The notes below the pieces were generated by a model. The model was given only the letters and a program-made list of their open reading frames with translations. It made no database searches and had not been told where the DNA came from. A DNA stretch of 64,000 nt from CAITSH01 sp945892985 (lineage in GTDB: Bacteria; Pseudomonadota; Gammaproteobacteria; Burkholderiales; SG8-39): positions 1 to 64,000 of the forward strand of contig CAMDDU010000001.1 in assembly GCA_945892985.1 (NCBI GenBank), written 5' to 3'. Shown here one piece after another: positions 19,850 through 28,461 of the stretch. Every line of letters starts with the position of its first letter. Within the stretch, counting starts at the first letter, position 1. The translations under genes and the position numbers were made by a program.

Positions 19850-20671
19850 TTATATTGAAAATAGAAGCGCGGACAAAGGAAGAACCGGGAGCAAAGCATC
19901 GATACGATCAAGAATTCCACCGTGCCCAGGCAATATTTTACCGCTGTCCTTTACTCCAGCGCGCCGCTTGAGGGCGGATTCAAATAAGTCACCGCATATG
20001 CTGAATATCGCAAGGATCCACAAAGCCACCAATATCGCAGCAGCGCCAAGCGGCGTATCGCGCAGGGAGGCCGGAATGCTTTCATCGAAGAAGGTTAGCC
20101 ACGCAACTCCATAAGCCGTGACAGCGACCATCGCACCAGCTGCGCCTTCCCAGGTTTTCCCCGGGCTGATCAGCGGCGCGAGTTTCCGTTTTCCAAATTT
20201 CCGTCCGGAAAAGTACGCGGCACTATCCGCTAACCACACGATAGCCATGAATTGGAGTAGCGTTACTGGTGAAAGCGCACGCAGTTGAACCATCGCAAAA
20301 AAGCAGGCTGGCAAAACGATGCATCCTGACAAGGTCAAAACGGCTTGGCTTCCAAATCGGAGACCGTTTTTCAACCAAAGCGGCATCAATACGCACCAGA
20401 AGACCGCTGCCAAGGCGTAAAAGAGCCCTACCGCACGAACGGAGGATGGTGATGGCCATTCCCATGCAATGAATACGCCAGCCGTCACTATTGCACCGGC
20501 AAATACAATACGTGCCACGCTTGACATCGCCACCAACGCAGCCCATTCCCATGCGGCAGTGGCAAGGATTGCTGCACAGAAAAGGATCCATGCTTTTTGA
20601 GGTAAAAAGAACAGTGCTGAAATAAAGAGAACTGCGAGAATTATTGCTGTGATGACCCTTGTTTTGAGCAT
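19850..20671 (-). CDS. cdsA: Phosphatidate cytidylyltransferase
   Basis: Forms CDP-diacylglycerol from phosphatidic acid and CTP, the branch point for all phospholipids. The 273-residue polytopic membrane protein has about seven or eight hydrophobic helices, beginning with two in residues 8-70, and near the C-terminus the family signature SALKRRAGVKDSGKILPGHGGILDR (given here as the segment around residues 236-260, with the conserved KD and HGG...DR). It lies 27 nt after uppS and 5 nt before dxr. Confidence 0.97.
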   Translation of the reverse strand: MLKTRVITAIILAVLFISALFFLPQKAWILFCAAILATAAWEWAALVAMSSVARIVFAGAIVTAGVFIAWEWPSPSSVRAVGLFYALAAVFWCVLMPLWLKNGLRFGSQAVLTLSGCIVLPACFFAMVQLRALSPVTLLQFMAIVWLADSAAYFSGRKFGKRKLAPLISPGKTWEGAAGAMVAVTAYGVAWLTFFDESIPASLRDTPLGAAAILVALWILAIFSICGDLFESALKRRAGVKDSGKILPGHGGILDRIDALLPVLPLSALLFSI

Positions 20672-20698
20672 TACAGGTCCACGCGAGGGTAACTCCGA

Positions 20699-21517
20699 CT
20701 AGGAGGCAAGCGATTGCTGCGGACGCAATTGGCCAATACAGTTCGCGTCTGCCACCTGATCACTAGTTCGACCGAACCGGCGTTCGCGCAGCCGATACCA
20801 GTCCATTGCGATAGACAGTGCCTTCGCATCGAAGTCTGGCCATAGGGTTTCTGTGAAATATAACTCGGTATAAGCCAATTGCCAGAGCAAAAAATTGCTT
20901 ATGCGCTGTTCTCCGCCGGTGCGAATAAACAAATCCGGTTCTGGAGCGTAGTTCATTGCAAGATGTTCAGTCAGATCCGCTTCACTGTAGCGTGCCATCG
21001 GACTGTTTGAACATTGCACCATTTTCTCGATCGCTTGGAGCAGGTCTCGGCGCCCGCCATAATTCGCAGCGATGGTCAGCGTTAATCCTGTGTTGTGTTG
21101 GGTCAGGGCCTCAGCCGCAGCCACCAATTGGGAGATCCGCGGGTTAAACGCATTTAACTCTCCGATGACTTTCAAACGAACAGCATTCTTGTGCAGTCGG
21201 TCCACCTCCTGCTCAAGAGCCATTGCGAAAAGCTGCTGAAGAACAGTCACCTCTTCTTCAGGGCGTCGCCAATTCTCGGAACTAAACGCAAATAACGTGA
21301 GATGGCTGACTCCCGCGTCAATGCACGCACGTGTTACAGCGCGAACTGACTCCAAACCGCGTTTATGCCCGGCGACCCTGGGGAGATGGCGCTTTTTCGC
21401 CCAACGTCCATTGCCATCCATGATGATGGCAATGTGTCTTGGCAGATCGCCAATCTGGGGAACTACCTCTGTCGAACTGGAAAAATTTTTCATGCTCTGT
21501 GGGCGATTGATAGGCAC
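20699..21517 (-). CDS. uppS: Undecaprenyl diphosphate synthase
   Basis: Extends farnesyl diphosphate by cis-prenyl additions to C55 undecaprenyl diphosphate, the lipid carrier for peptidoglycan and O-antigen. The 272 residues include the catalytic Asp34 in MDGNGRWA, the following GHKRG and FAFSSENWRRP segments, and the closing block RTGGEQRISNFLLWQLAYTEL with LWPDF. The chosen start is a GTG at 21517, 10 nt after the frr stop; an ATG eight codons later (21493) is a possible alternative and neither has a strong ribosome site. Also named ispU. Confidence 0.96.
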   Translation of the reverse strand: MPINRPQSMKNFSSSTEVVPQIGDLPRHIAIIMDGNGRWAKKRHLPRVAGHKRGLESVRAVTRACIDAGVSHLTLFAFSSENWRRPEEEVTVLQQLFAMALEQEVDRLHKNAVRLKVIGELNAFNPRISQLVAAAEALTQHNTGLTLTIAANYGGRRDLLQAIEKMVQCSNSPMARYSEADLTEHLAMNYAPEPDLFIRTGGEQRISNFLLWQLAYTELYFTETLWPDFDAKALSIAMDWYRLRERRFGRTSDQVADANCIGQLRPQQSLAS

Positions 21518-21526
21518 GTGCGATCT

Positions 21527-22090
21527 CTAGACCGCCAACAACTCGATTTCCTTCGCTTGTATGAGTTTCTCAATTTCGCCGATAAACCGATCCGTTAGCT
21601 TCTGGACATCGTCTTGCGCCTTACGTTCGTCATCCTCGGAAACGGATTTTTCCTTGAGCATGTCCTTTAGGGCGGAGTTCGCATCCCTGCGCAAGTTACG
21701 AACTGCTATTCGGGCGTCTTCTGCTTCGCTCTTCACGACTTTTACCAGCTCACGCCGCCGCTCTTCAGTAAGCGGGGGCATTGGTATCCGAATCATATCC
21801 CCCTGCGAGGCGGGGTTGAGTCCTAGGTCGGAATCTCGGATTGCTTTTTCGATCGCGCCAGTCATTTTCTTTTCCCAAGGGGATATCCCGATGGTTCGCG
21901 CATCGATCAGGCTTACGTTCGCGACCTGGCTCAAGGGAACCATGCTGCCGTAATAGTCTACTTGTACGTGATCCAAAATGCCGGGATGGGCACGCCCGGT
22001 TCTCACTTTGGACAGATCAGTCTTGAGCGCTTCGACTGACTTCTGCATTTTTTGCTCGGTATTTTTCTTTACTTCGCCTATCGTGGACAC
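21527..22090 (-). CDS. frr: Ribosome recycling factor
   Basis: Splits post-termination ribosomes together with EF-G. The GTG at 22090 is taken as start because GGAG lies 6 nt upstream and the product then has 187 residues, against 185 in E. coli; a longer frame from a TTG at 22102 would put the ribosome site inside the coding region. Typical features: the long three-helix bundle, KVRTGRAHPGILDHVQVDYYG, ISPWEKKMTGAIEKAIRDSDLGLNP and LTEERRRELVK. It is separated from pyrH by 113 nt that contain a hairpin with a T-run, so partial termination may occur before it. Confidence 0.96.
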   Translation of the reverse strand: MSTIGEVKKNTEQKMQKSVEALKTDLSKVRTGRAHPGILDHVQVDYYGSMVPLSQVANVSLIDARTIGISPWEKKMTGAIEKAIRDSDLGLNPASQGDMIRIPMPPLTEERRRELVKVVKSEAEDARIAVRNLRRDANSALKDMLKEKSVSEDDERKAQDDVQKLTDRFIGEIEKLIQAKEIELLAV

Positions 22091-22123
22091 GATATTCTCC
22101 AAAGCTTATTACTGATGCCATCG

Positions 22124-22163
22124 AAAAACAGCCTGCACATCGTACGCTTTCCGGATGGCAGGC
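22124..22163 (-). terminator. Terminator-like hairpin between pyrH and frr
   Basis: Read on the minus strand, GCCTGC and GCAGGC (22158-22163 and 22131-22136) can pair, with a few more bases extending the stem across a bulge, followed two bases later by five T (22124-22128). The loop is long, so it may be a weak or regulated terminator inside the operon. Confidence 0.4.
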
Positions 22164-22203
22164 CTAGATTGATTAATTTGACTTTTATCCTGACCGCAAA
22201 AAA

Positions 22204-22923
22204 TTACGCGTGAACGAGTGTTCCCTCATCCTCGCCCATCACAACGCGCTTGAGCGCTCCAGACTTAAAAATACTAAATACTATCAGGGGCAATTTTTGA
22301 TCCCGGCATAGCGCAAGCGCTGTCGCGTCCATCACCTTCAAATTTCGGGTAAAGGCTTCGTCAAACGTCAGGCTGGTATAGCGCTTCGCGTCTGGTGTGG
22401 TTTTGGGGTCTGCGGTGTATACGCCATCAACCTTGGTCGCCTTAAGAACTATTTCCGCACCGATTTCGGACGCCCTAAGGGCCGCTGCCGTGTCTGTGGT
22501 GAAAAAAGGATTGCCAGTGCCGGCGGCGAATATGACTATTTTGCCCTCTTCGAGGTAGCGAATAGCCTTCCCCCGTATATAGGGTTCGACGACCTGTTCA
22601 ATGTTCAGTGCCGACTGAACCCTTGCATTGAGGCCGGCTCGACGCATTGCGTCCTGTAGCGCCAAGGCATTCATTATCGTGGCAAGCATTCCCATATAGT
22701 CAGCCGTTGCCCGATCCATCCCCGCAGCTCCGGGCGCGACGCCCCGGAATATATTCCCGCCCCCAATGACCACCCCCATTTCCAGTCCAAGCTTGGCAAT
22801 CTCCGCTATTTCCGCAACAATTCTGTCGATCGTTGCACGATTGATTCCGAAGGGATCGTCGCCCATCAATGCTTCGCCCGAGAGCTTTAGCAAAATTCGC
22901 TTGTATTTGGTCGGCGCACTCAT
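22204..22923 (-). CDS. pyrH: UMP kinase
   Basis: Phosphorylates UMP to UDP with ATP; hexameric amino-acid-kinase-fold enzyme, allosterically controlled by GTP and UTP. The 239 residues carry KRILLKLSGEALMG at the start, GVVIGGGNIFRG, the MDRATADYMGMLATIMNALALQDA block and IFAAGTGNPFFTTDTAAALRA, then the KATKVDGVYTADPK segment. The position between tsf and frr is the conserved rpsB-tsf-pyrH-frr arrangement. It begins 14 nt after tsf. Confidence 0.98.
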   Translation of the reverse strand: MSAPTKYKRILLKLSGEALMGDDPFGINRATIDRIVAEIAEIAKLGLEMGVVIGGGNIFRGVAPGAAGMDRATADYMGMLATIMNALALQDAMRRAGLNARVQSALNIEQVVEPYIRGKAIRYLEEGKIVIFAAGTGNPFFTTDTAAALRASEIGAEIVLKATKVDGVYTADPKTTPDAKRYTSLTFDEAFTRNLKVMDATALALCRDQKLPLIVFSIFKSGALKRVVMGEDEGTLVHA

Positions 22924-22937
22924 TACTTAGGTTCCTT

Positions 22938-23822
22938 CTAGCGAGATAAGCCAACCTGGGCCATAACTTCAGCCGCAAAATCGGTGGTTTTCTTTTCTAT
23001 GCCTTCACCCACGACATAGAGCGAAAACCCCGTGACTGACGCACCCTTTGCCTTAAGCAGGCTCTCGATGCTTAATTTGTCATCTTTTACAAAGGGTTGG
23101 CCTAGCAAAGTAACCTCTTTAAGGTATTTCTGCACGCTACCCTCAATCATTTTTTCAACGATATTGGCTGGCTTTCCCGATTCCGCCGCTTTGGCTGCTG
23201 CAACACTGCGTTCTTTTTCAATCAATTCGGCCGGAACCTGCTCACGTGAAAGTGCGACTGGCTTAGAAGCGGCAATTTGCATTGCTAGATCACGTGCAAG
23301 ACTGTCATCTCCACCTACCACGTCCACCACCACGCCAATTTTGGATCCACCGTGCACGTACTGCGCGAGTTTCCCTGCAGCCTGGTAACGAACAAAACGA
23401 CGAACAGATATGTTTTCGCCGATCTTGCCAACAAGCGCTTTCCGCGACTCTTCAACTGTCGCGCCATCAAGTGACAACGATGACAGTGCATCAACGTCTG
23501 CCGGATTCTTTACAGCGGCGAGTTCCGCTAATTTTGAGACAAACCCGAGAAAATCCTCATTCTTGGCAACAAAATCAGTCTCGCAATTGACCTCCACCAT
23601 CGCACCGAGCTTTGCATCGCTCGAAATATAGATACCTACTATTCCTTCCGCAGCGATTCGGCCCGCGGCTTTGCTCGCCTTGTTACCGAGTTTTACCCTC
23701 AAAATTTCCTCGGCCTTGCTCATATCCCCGTTTGCCTCGGTCAGGGCTTTTTTACATTCCATCATCGGGGCATCGGTTTTTTCACGAAGCTCCCGGACCA
23801 TTCCAGCGGTGATTTCCGCCAT
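22938..23822 (-). CDS. tsf: Elongation factor Ts
   Basis: Nucleotide exchange factor for EF-Tu. The 294 residues start with the UBA-like domain (ITAGMVRELREKTDAPMMECKKALTEANGD) followed by the core that contacts EF-Tu, with VEVNCETDFVAKNEDF (about residues 76-91) as the signature and the LLGQPFVKDDKLSIESLL region near the end. It follows rpsB after a 98-nt gap that contains an intrinsic-terminator hairpin, a usual way of lowering tsf expression relative to S2. Confidence 0.98.
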   Translation of the reverse strand: MAEITAGMVRELREKTDAPMMECKKALTEANGDMSKAEEILRVKLGNKASKAAGRIAAEGIVGIYISSDAKLGAMVEVNCETDFVAKNEDFLGFVSKLAELAAVKNPADVDALSSLSLDGATVEESRKALVGKIGENISVRRFVRYQAAGKLAQYVHGGSKIGVVVDVVGGDDSLARDLAMQIAASKPVALSREQVPAELIEKERSVAAAKAAESGKPANIVEKMIEGSVQKYLKEVTLLGQPFVKDDKLSIESLLKAKGASVTGFSLYVVGEGIEKKTTDFAAEVMAQVGLSR

Positions 23823-23871
23823 TTACGACTCCTTAAGTTATGTGGACCAAGTCAAACCTGGTGAAATCCTG

Positions 23872-23900
23872 AAAAAAAGGGGCCCATAGCCCCTTTTTTT
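23872..23900. terminator. Bidirectional intrinsic terminator/attenuator between rpsB and tsf
   Basis: GGGGC (23879-23883), loop CCATA, GCCCC (23889-23893), flanked by seven A (23872-23878) and seven T (23894-23900). On the minus strand it lies between rpsB and tsf, so it would act as a partial terminator within the operon. Confidence 0.8.
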
Positions 23901-23920
23901 ATTTACTTTTTTCAAGCGGC

Positions 23921-24670
23921 TCAACGCGCCTGTTCTTCACCTTCAACTTCGACAAATTCGTCGGCCTGCCCGCCAATTATTTCCTGCACTACTTGGCTGC
24001 GCCCCTCCAGGACTGCATCCGCTACCCCACGGGCATAAAGGCGAATAGCCCTGCTCGAATCGTCATTCCCGGGAATTACGTGGGTGATTCCTTCAGGTGA
24101 ATGATTTGTATCGACCACGCCGATTACCGGGATACCGAGCTTGCGCGCCTCGGTAATGGCGCCTTTTTGGTAGCCCACGTCAATAACGAACAAAGCATCG
24201 GGAAGTCCGTTCAAATCCTTAATCCCACCCAAGCTACGCTGCAATTTTAGGATTTCACGCTGATAGCCGAGCGCTTCTTTTTTAGACATCTTCTCTAGAC
24301 TGCCATCCTCGGCCATCGCTTCGAGTTCTCTAAGGCGCTTGATCGATACCTTTACCGTTTTGAAATTGGTAAGCATGCCCCCAAGCCACCTGTAATCAAC
24401 ATATGGCGAACCACAGCGTTGTGCTTCTTCCTGCACTATTTCGCGAGCCTGTCTTTTGGTCCCTACAAAAAGGATTGTGCCCTTGTTGGAAGCCAGCTGA
24501 CGCACATGCTTCATGGCCGCTTGATAGAGGACCATTGTTTTTTCAAGATTGATGATGTGGATTTTGTTACGGTGCCCGAAAATGTATTGCGCCATTTTGG
24601 GGTTCCAGAACCGGGTTTGATGGCCAAAGTGCACCCCCGCTTCAAGCATTTCACGCATTGTTGTAGACAC
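23921..24670 (-). CDS. rpsB: 30S ribosomal protein S2
   Basis: Ribosomal small-subunit protein needed for S1 attachment. The GTG at 24670 is chosen: GAGGA lies 8 nt upstream, and the product then begins with the family sequence STTMREMLEAGVHFGHQTRFWNPKM and has 249 residues. An in-frame ATG 11 codons upstream (24703) would swallow the ribosome site. Other conserved segments are YIFGHRNKIHIINLEKT, DYRWLGGMLTNFKTV and PDALFVIDVGYQKGAITEARKLGIPVIGVVDTNHSP. The C-terminus is acidic. The gene has its own promoter and a structured leader of about 150 nt, described separately, and diverges from map as in E. coli. Confidence 0.98.
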   Translation of the reverse strand: MSTTMREMLEAGVHFGHQTRFWNPKMAQYIFGHRNKIHIINLEKTMVLYQAAMKHVRQLASNKGTILFVGTKRQAREIVQEEAQRCGSPYVDYRWLGGMLTNFKTVKVSIKRLRELEAMAEDGSLEKMSKKEALGYQREILKLQRSLGGIKDLNGLPDALFVIDVGYQKGAITEARKLGIPVIGVVDTNHSPEGITHVIPGNDDSSRAIRLYARGVADAVLEGRSQVVQEIIGGQADEFVEVEGEEQAR

Positions 24671-24821
24671 GTTAAGATTCCTCTTAGGGTTAATATTTTC
24701 CACCTCGTCCCATGAACCTTCTGAAGCCTAGATACGGCTCAAAAAGCACCCTAAGGGGGAGATAGAGAAAAATATGCTTCAGAAGTGCAACAGGCACGAC
24801 TTAACATTAAAATCTAGCTAA
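24671..24821 (-). ncRNA. Structured rpsB leader (candidate S2 autoregulatory RNA, pseudoknot)
   Basis: The untranslated leader holds a perfect 10-bp stem, CTTCTGAAGC (minus strand 24785-24776) with GCTTCAGAAG (24727-24718), enclosing 48 nt. Within that loop the octamer CTTAGGGT (24755-24748) is perfectly complementary to ACCCTAAG (24690-24683), which runs into the Shine-Dalgarno sequence AAGAGGAA of rpsB. Pairing would form a pseudoknot and could block ribosome loading. In E. coli the rpsB leader (t44 in Rfam) mediates repression by S2, with the same map/rpsB gene order. That this element binds S2 is inferred from position and structure. Confidence 0.6.
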
Positions 24822-24827
24822 CCCGTA

Positions 24828-24857
24828 ATTATACTCGCAAAGTGGTTTCTTTAGCAA
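24828..24857 (-). promoter_or_regulatory. rpsB-tsf promoter
   Basis: Perfect -10 TATAAT (24828-24833) and -35 TTGCTA (24852-24857), 18-bp spacer, on the minus strand. Transcription would start near 24821, which places the stem and pseudoknot sequence in the mRNA leader. Confidence 0.75.
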
Positions 24858-24915
24858 CGCAGAGGGGACAAATCTCCAACTGCCGTAAGCTGAATCATTC
24901 TCGCCTGCCGTAAAA

Positions 24916-24944
24916 TTGCACTACGCTGCCTCATACCGTATTCT
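24916..24944 (+). promoter_or_regulatory. map promoter
   Basis: -35 TTGCAC (24916-24921), 17-bp spacer, -10 TATTCT (24939-24944). Start of transcription near 24951, about 20 nt before the map ATG. Confidence 0.6.
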
Positions 24945-24970
24945 TCGCGCTTTTTGCAAACGAAAGACCA

Positions 24971-25765
24971 ATGTCAACCTCTCCGAAAACTGCGGAAGAA
25001 ATAGAAAAAATGCGCGTCGCTGGACGCCTCGCCTCAGAAGTACTTGATTTCATTGGGCCGTATATCCAGTCCGGAATCACAACCGGCGCTCTTGATAGCC
25101 TCTGCCATGATTACATGGTCAATGTACAAAATACCATCCCTGCTCCGCTAAACTACGCACCGGCTGGATATAAGCCATATCCAAAATCAATTTGCACTTC
25201 TGTAAATCATCAGGTCTGCCATGGAGTCCCCGGCGATAAAGTGCTCAAACATGGGGATGTGGTTAATCTTGACATCACGGTTATCAAGGATGGTTTTCAC
25301 GGCGATACCAGCCGTATGTTTTGTATCGGAGAACCTAGTATCCAAGCGAAGCGCCTCTGTGACATCACCTATGAGTGCATGTGGCTGGGAATCCGGGAGG
25401 TAAGGCCAGGAGCACAGCTTGGCGATATCGGTTTTGTCATACAACAACATGCCGAGGCTTCGGGTTATAGCGTTGTTCGTGAGTTTTGTGGACATGGAAT
25501 CGGGCGAAAATTTCACGAAGATCCTCAAGTTTTGCACTATGGCCGGCCCGGAACCGGCATGCTCCTAAAAGCGGGGATGACTTTTACCATCGAACCAATG
25601 ATTAACGCCGGTAAGCCGGCAATCCGCGAATTGGCTGATGGCTGGACCATCGTAACCAAAGATCACAGCCTTTCAGCTCAATGGGAGCACACTGTGTTGG
25701 TGACAGACTCCGGCTTTGAGGTATTAACAGTATCGAAGGGCGCGCCCCCGGCGCCAGCGACCTAG
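24971..25765 (+). CDS. map: Methionine aminopeptidase, type I
   Basis: Removes the initiator methionine from nascent proteins after deformylation. The 264 residues have all five metal ligands of the pita-bread fold: Asp101, Asp112, His175, Glu208 and Glu239, with CGHGIGRKFHEDP around the histidine and TIEPMIN around the first glutamate. It diverges from rpsB across 300 nt that hold both promoters and the rpsB leader. glnD follows after 9 nt and is probably co-transcribed. Confidence 0.98.
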   Translation: MSTSPKTAEEIEKMRVAGRLASEVLDFIGPYIQSGITTGALDSLCHDYMVNVQNTIPAPLNYAPAGYKPYPKSICTSVNHQVCHGVPGDKVLKHGDVVNLDITVIKDGFHGDTSRMFCIGEPSIQAKRLCDITYECMWLGIREVRPGAQLGDIGFVIQQHAEASGYSVVREFCGHGIGRKFHEDPQVLHYGRPGTGMLLKAGMTFTIEPMINAGKPAIRELADGWTIVTKDHSLSAQWEHTVLVTDSGFEVLTVSKGAPPAPAT

Positions 25766-25774
25766 GACGGCAGA

Positions 25775-28375
25775 GTGGCGCACAGCCCGATATCTGAAGG
25801 TCTGGCGACGTCACCCACCTTTGGACGCACGACAGCAGCTTTGCGTCAGCAATTGCAGACTGATCGCACATTGCTTCGACAAGGTTTTTTTGCAAAACCC
25901 GATACCGCACTTTTATTGCGCCAGTCGCGAAAACTGGTGGATCGCACGCTGCGTGATGTTTGGCGGCGCCATCATATGCCAAAGTCACTCGTCCTCGCCG
26001 CAGTTGGCGGCTACGGGCGCGGTGAACTGTTTCCGCATTCGGACGTGGATATCTTGGTGCTCTTACCTTTGCCACCTGACCACGCATTACGAGCCAAACT
26101 TGAGGCGCTGATCGGAAATTTATGGGATATTGGTATTGAGGCTGCCCATAGCGTGCGAACCATCGAAGAATGTCGCGCCGAGTCGGTAAAAGATGTGACG
26201 GTACAGACCAGCATGCTCGAATCTCGGCTTGTTGTCGGAAGTCGAAAACTGTTCAAGTTGTTCTGCGACTCAACCCTCGCCTCGTTTGACGCCGTGGCTT
26301 TTTTCAAAGCCAAGCGACTGGAGCAGGATCAGCGTCATGCTAAATATCAGGACACTGCATACAGCCTAGAACCAAATTTGAAGGAAGCCCCGGGCGGTTT
26401 GCGCGATCTGCAAATCATCCTGTGGATTGCACGCGCCGGCGGTTTTGGGAACAGCTGGAGAGAATTGGCCGTTCGCGGCCTGATCACCCATGTGGAAGCC
26501 CGACAGCTAAAACGGCATCAGTCCTTGCTCGAGGAGATTCGCGCACGTTTGCACTTCATCGCGGGACGACGAGAGGATCGTCTTTTGTTCGACTATCAGG
26601 ATGCGCTGGCGCGGCAATTCGGATATGCCCCCACTACCGCAAAGCGGGCAAGTGAACAATTCATGCAGCGTTACTATCGAACTGCGAAAGCGATCACCCA
26701 GCTTAATACTATTCTTCTGCAAAATCTCGGCGTAGCCCTTTCGCCGGCCGCAGACAGCCCCCCGATTCTAATCAATGAAAGATTTCAAGCAACGCTGGAA
26801 CTCCTCGAAGCGCGTGACCCAGCGCTCTTTGAGCGCGATCCGGGGGCGATCCTGGAAAGTTTTCTTCTTTTGCAGAAGCATCCTGAATTGAAGGGAATGA
26901 CGGCCGGCACGCTCAGGGCACTATGGCGCGGGCGCTCAAAGATTGACGCAAAATTTCGTCGAAATGCGACAAATCGAGCCCGATTCATTGAGTTCTTCCA
27001 ACAGCCGCGCGGAATTGTCCATGGCTTGCGTCGGATGAACCAATACTCCATCCTCGGTACCTATTTGCCGGCTTTTGGAAAAATTGTCGGTCAAATGCAA
27101 CATGACTTGTTTCATGTTTACACGGTGGATCAACACATTCTCACCGTCGTCCGGAACATGCGGCGCTTTACCATGCTTGAGTTTGCACACGAATACCCGC
27201 TGTGCAGCAGACTCATCGCCGGATTCGAACGCCACTGGGTGCTGTATATCGCCGCGCTGTTCCACGATATTGCCAAAGGCCGCGGAGGTGATCACTCAAC
27301 GCTAGGTAAAGCGGATGCGCGGCTTTTTTGCCGCCAGCACGGACTGAGCCAAGATGACACTTCGTTAGTTGAGTTTCTCGTGGAATGTCACCTGACCATG
27401 TCCGCAGTCGCGCAAAAGCAAGATTTATCCGATCCAGAAACGGTCGAAAAATTTGTCAGTATGGTTAAAACAGAACGCCGGCTGATTGCGCTTTATCTTC
27501 TGACTGTCGCCGATGTGCGAGGCACTAGCCCCAAGGTGTGGAACGCATGGAAAGGCAAGCTACTGGAGGATTTATTCAAGGCCACGCTTCGCAGCCTGCA
27601 AGGCGGGAAGATGCGCAATGATCAAGGTATGCAAGAAAGACAGGAAGACGCCCTGCGTCTACTTCGCCTTTACGCGCTTTCGGACACAGTCAAGGACGTA
27701 CTCTGGCGCCAGCTTGACGTCGCATACTTCCTGCGCCATGACGCTCAGGACATAGCATGGCAGACACGCACACTTCACTACCGTGTGGATTCCGAGAAAC
27801 CTGTCGTCAAGGCGCGGCTTTCCCCTATAGGCGAGGGCCTTCAGGTCATGGTTTATGTCAAGGATCAGAAAGATCTCTTCGCGAGAATTTGCGGTTATTT
27901 TGGCGAGATAAACTTCAACATCGCTGATGCGAAGGTTCACACTACACGTCACGGATATGCGCTCGACACATTTCTCGTATTGGGCCCGGGAAAATCCCCA
28001 CATTATCGCGACATGATCAATTTTATCGAAGCCGAGTTATATCAACGCATCGACGGACAATCGGCACTCCCCCTCCCGGGGAAGGTTCGGCTATCCCGGC
28101 AATTGAAGCATTTTCCGATCACGCCCGAAGTGCATATTCGTCCTGATGAGAAAGGGCAATACCACCTTCTTTCCATCACGGCGGGAGATCAACCTGGGTT
28201 GCTTTATGGGGTTGCGCGGATATTGAGCCGATACGAAATCAGCTTGCGCACCGCCCGCATCAACACCCTTGGAGAACGTGCGGAGGATGTATTCGTGATC
28301 AGCGGTGACTCCCTCCAAAATCCTCGCGCCGTGCTACTGCTTGAACAGGACCTGCTTGAACAGCTCCAGGCCTGA
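25775..28375 (+). CDS. glnD: Bifunctional uridylyltransferase / uridylyl-removing enzyme GlnD
   Basis: Nitrogen sensor that uridylylates PII when glutamine is low and removes UMP when it is high. The 866 residues show the full architecture: nucleotidyltransferase motif GGYGRGEL...SDVD at residues 79-92, a central helical domain (KEAPGGLRDLQIILW), an HD hydrolase domain with LFHDIAKGRGGDHS near residue 495, and two C-terminal ACT domains (from about residue 690, and from about 795) that bind glutamine. The start is a GTG at 25775 with AGGA 7 nt upstream, nine bases after the map stop. It converges with def across 86 nt with only a weak GCGTTT/AAACGC hairpin. Confidence 0.97.
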   Translation: MAHSPISEGLATSPTFGRTTAALRQQLQTDRTLLRQGFFAKPDTALLLRQSRKLVDRTLRDVWRRHHMPKSLVLAAVGGYGRGELFPHSDVDILVLLPLPPDHALRAKLEALIGNLWDIGIEAAHSVRTIEECRAESVKDVTVQTSMLESRLVVGSRKLFKLFCDSTLASFDAVAFFKAKRLEQDQRHAKYQDTAYSLEPNLKEAPGGLRDLQIILWIARAGGFGNSWRELAVRGLITHVEARQLKRHQSLLEEIRARLHFIAGRREDRLLFDYQDALARQFGYAPTTAKRASEQFMQRYYRTAKAITQLNTILLQNLGVALSPAADSPPILINERFQATLELLEARDPALFERDPGAILESFLLLQKHPELKGMTAGTLRALWRGRSKIDAKFRRNATNRARFIEFFQQPRGIVHGLRRMNQYSILGTYLPAFGKIVGQMQHDLFHVYTVDQHILTVVRNMRRFTMLEFAHEYPLCSRLIAGFERHWVLYIAALFHDIAKGRGGDHSTLGKADARLFCRQHGLSQDDTSLVEFLVECHLTMSAVAQKQDLSDPETVEKFVSMVKTERRLIALYLLTVADVRGTSPKVWNAWKGKLLEDLFKATLRSLQGGKMRNDQGMQERQEDALRLLRLYALSDTVKDVLWRQLDVAYFLRHDAQDIAWQTRTLHYRVDSEKPVVKARLSPIGEGLQVMVYVKDQKDLFARICGYFGEINFNIADAKVHTTRHGYALDTFLVLGPGKSPHYRDMINFIEAELYQRIDGQSALPLPGKVRLSRQLKHFPITPEVHIRPDEKGQYHLLSITAGDQPGLLYGVARILSRYEISLRTARINTLGERAEDVFVISGDSLQNPRAVLLLEQDLLEQLQA

Positions 28376-28461
28376 GCGACTCTGCGAGGCGTTTCCAAAA
28401 CGCGTTGATACCTGATCAAGAAATACTAACCGGCTTATCAGCCCCGTTTCGAAAAGATCAT

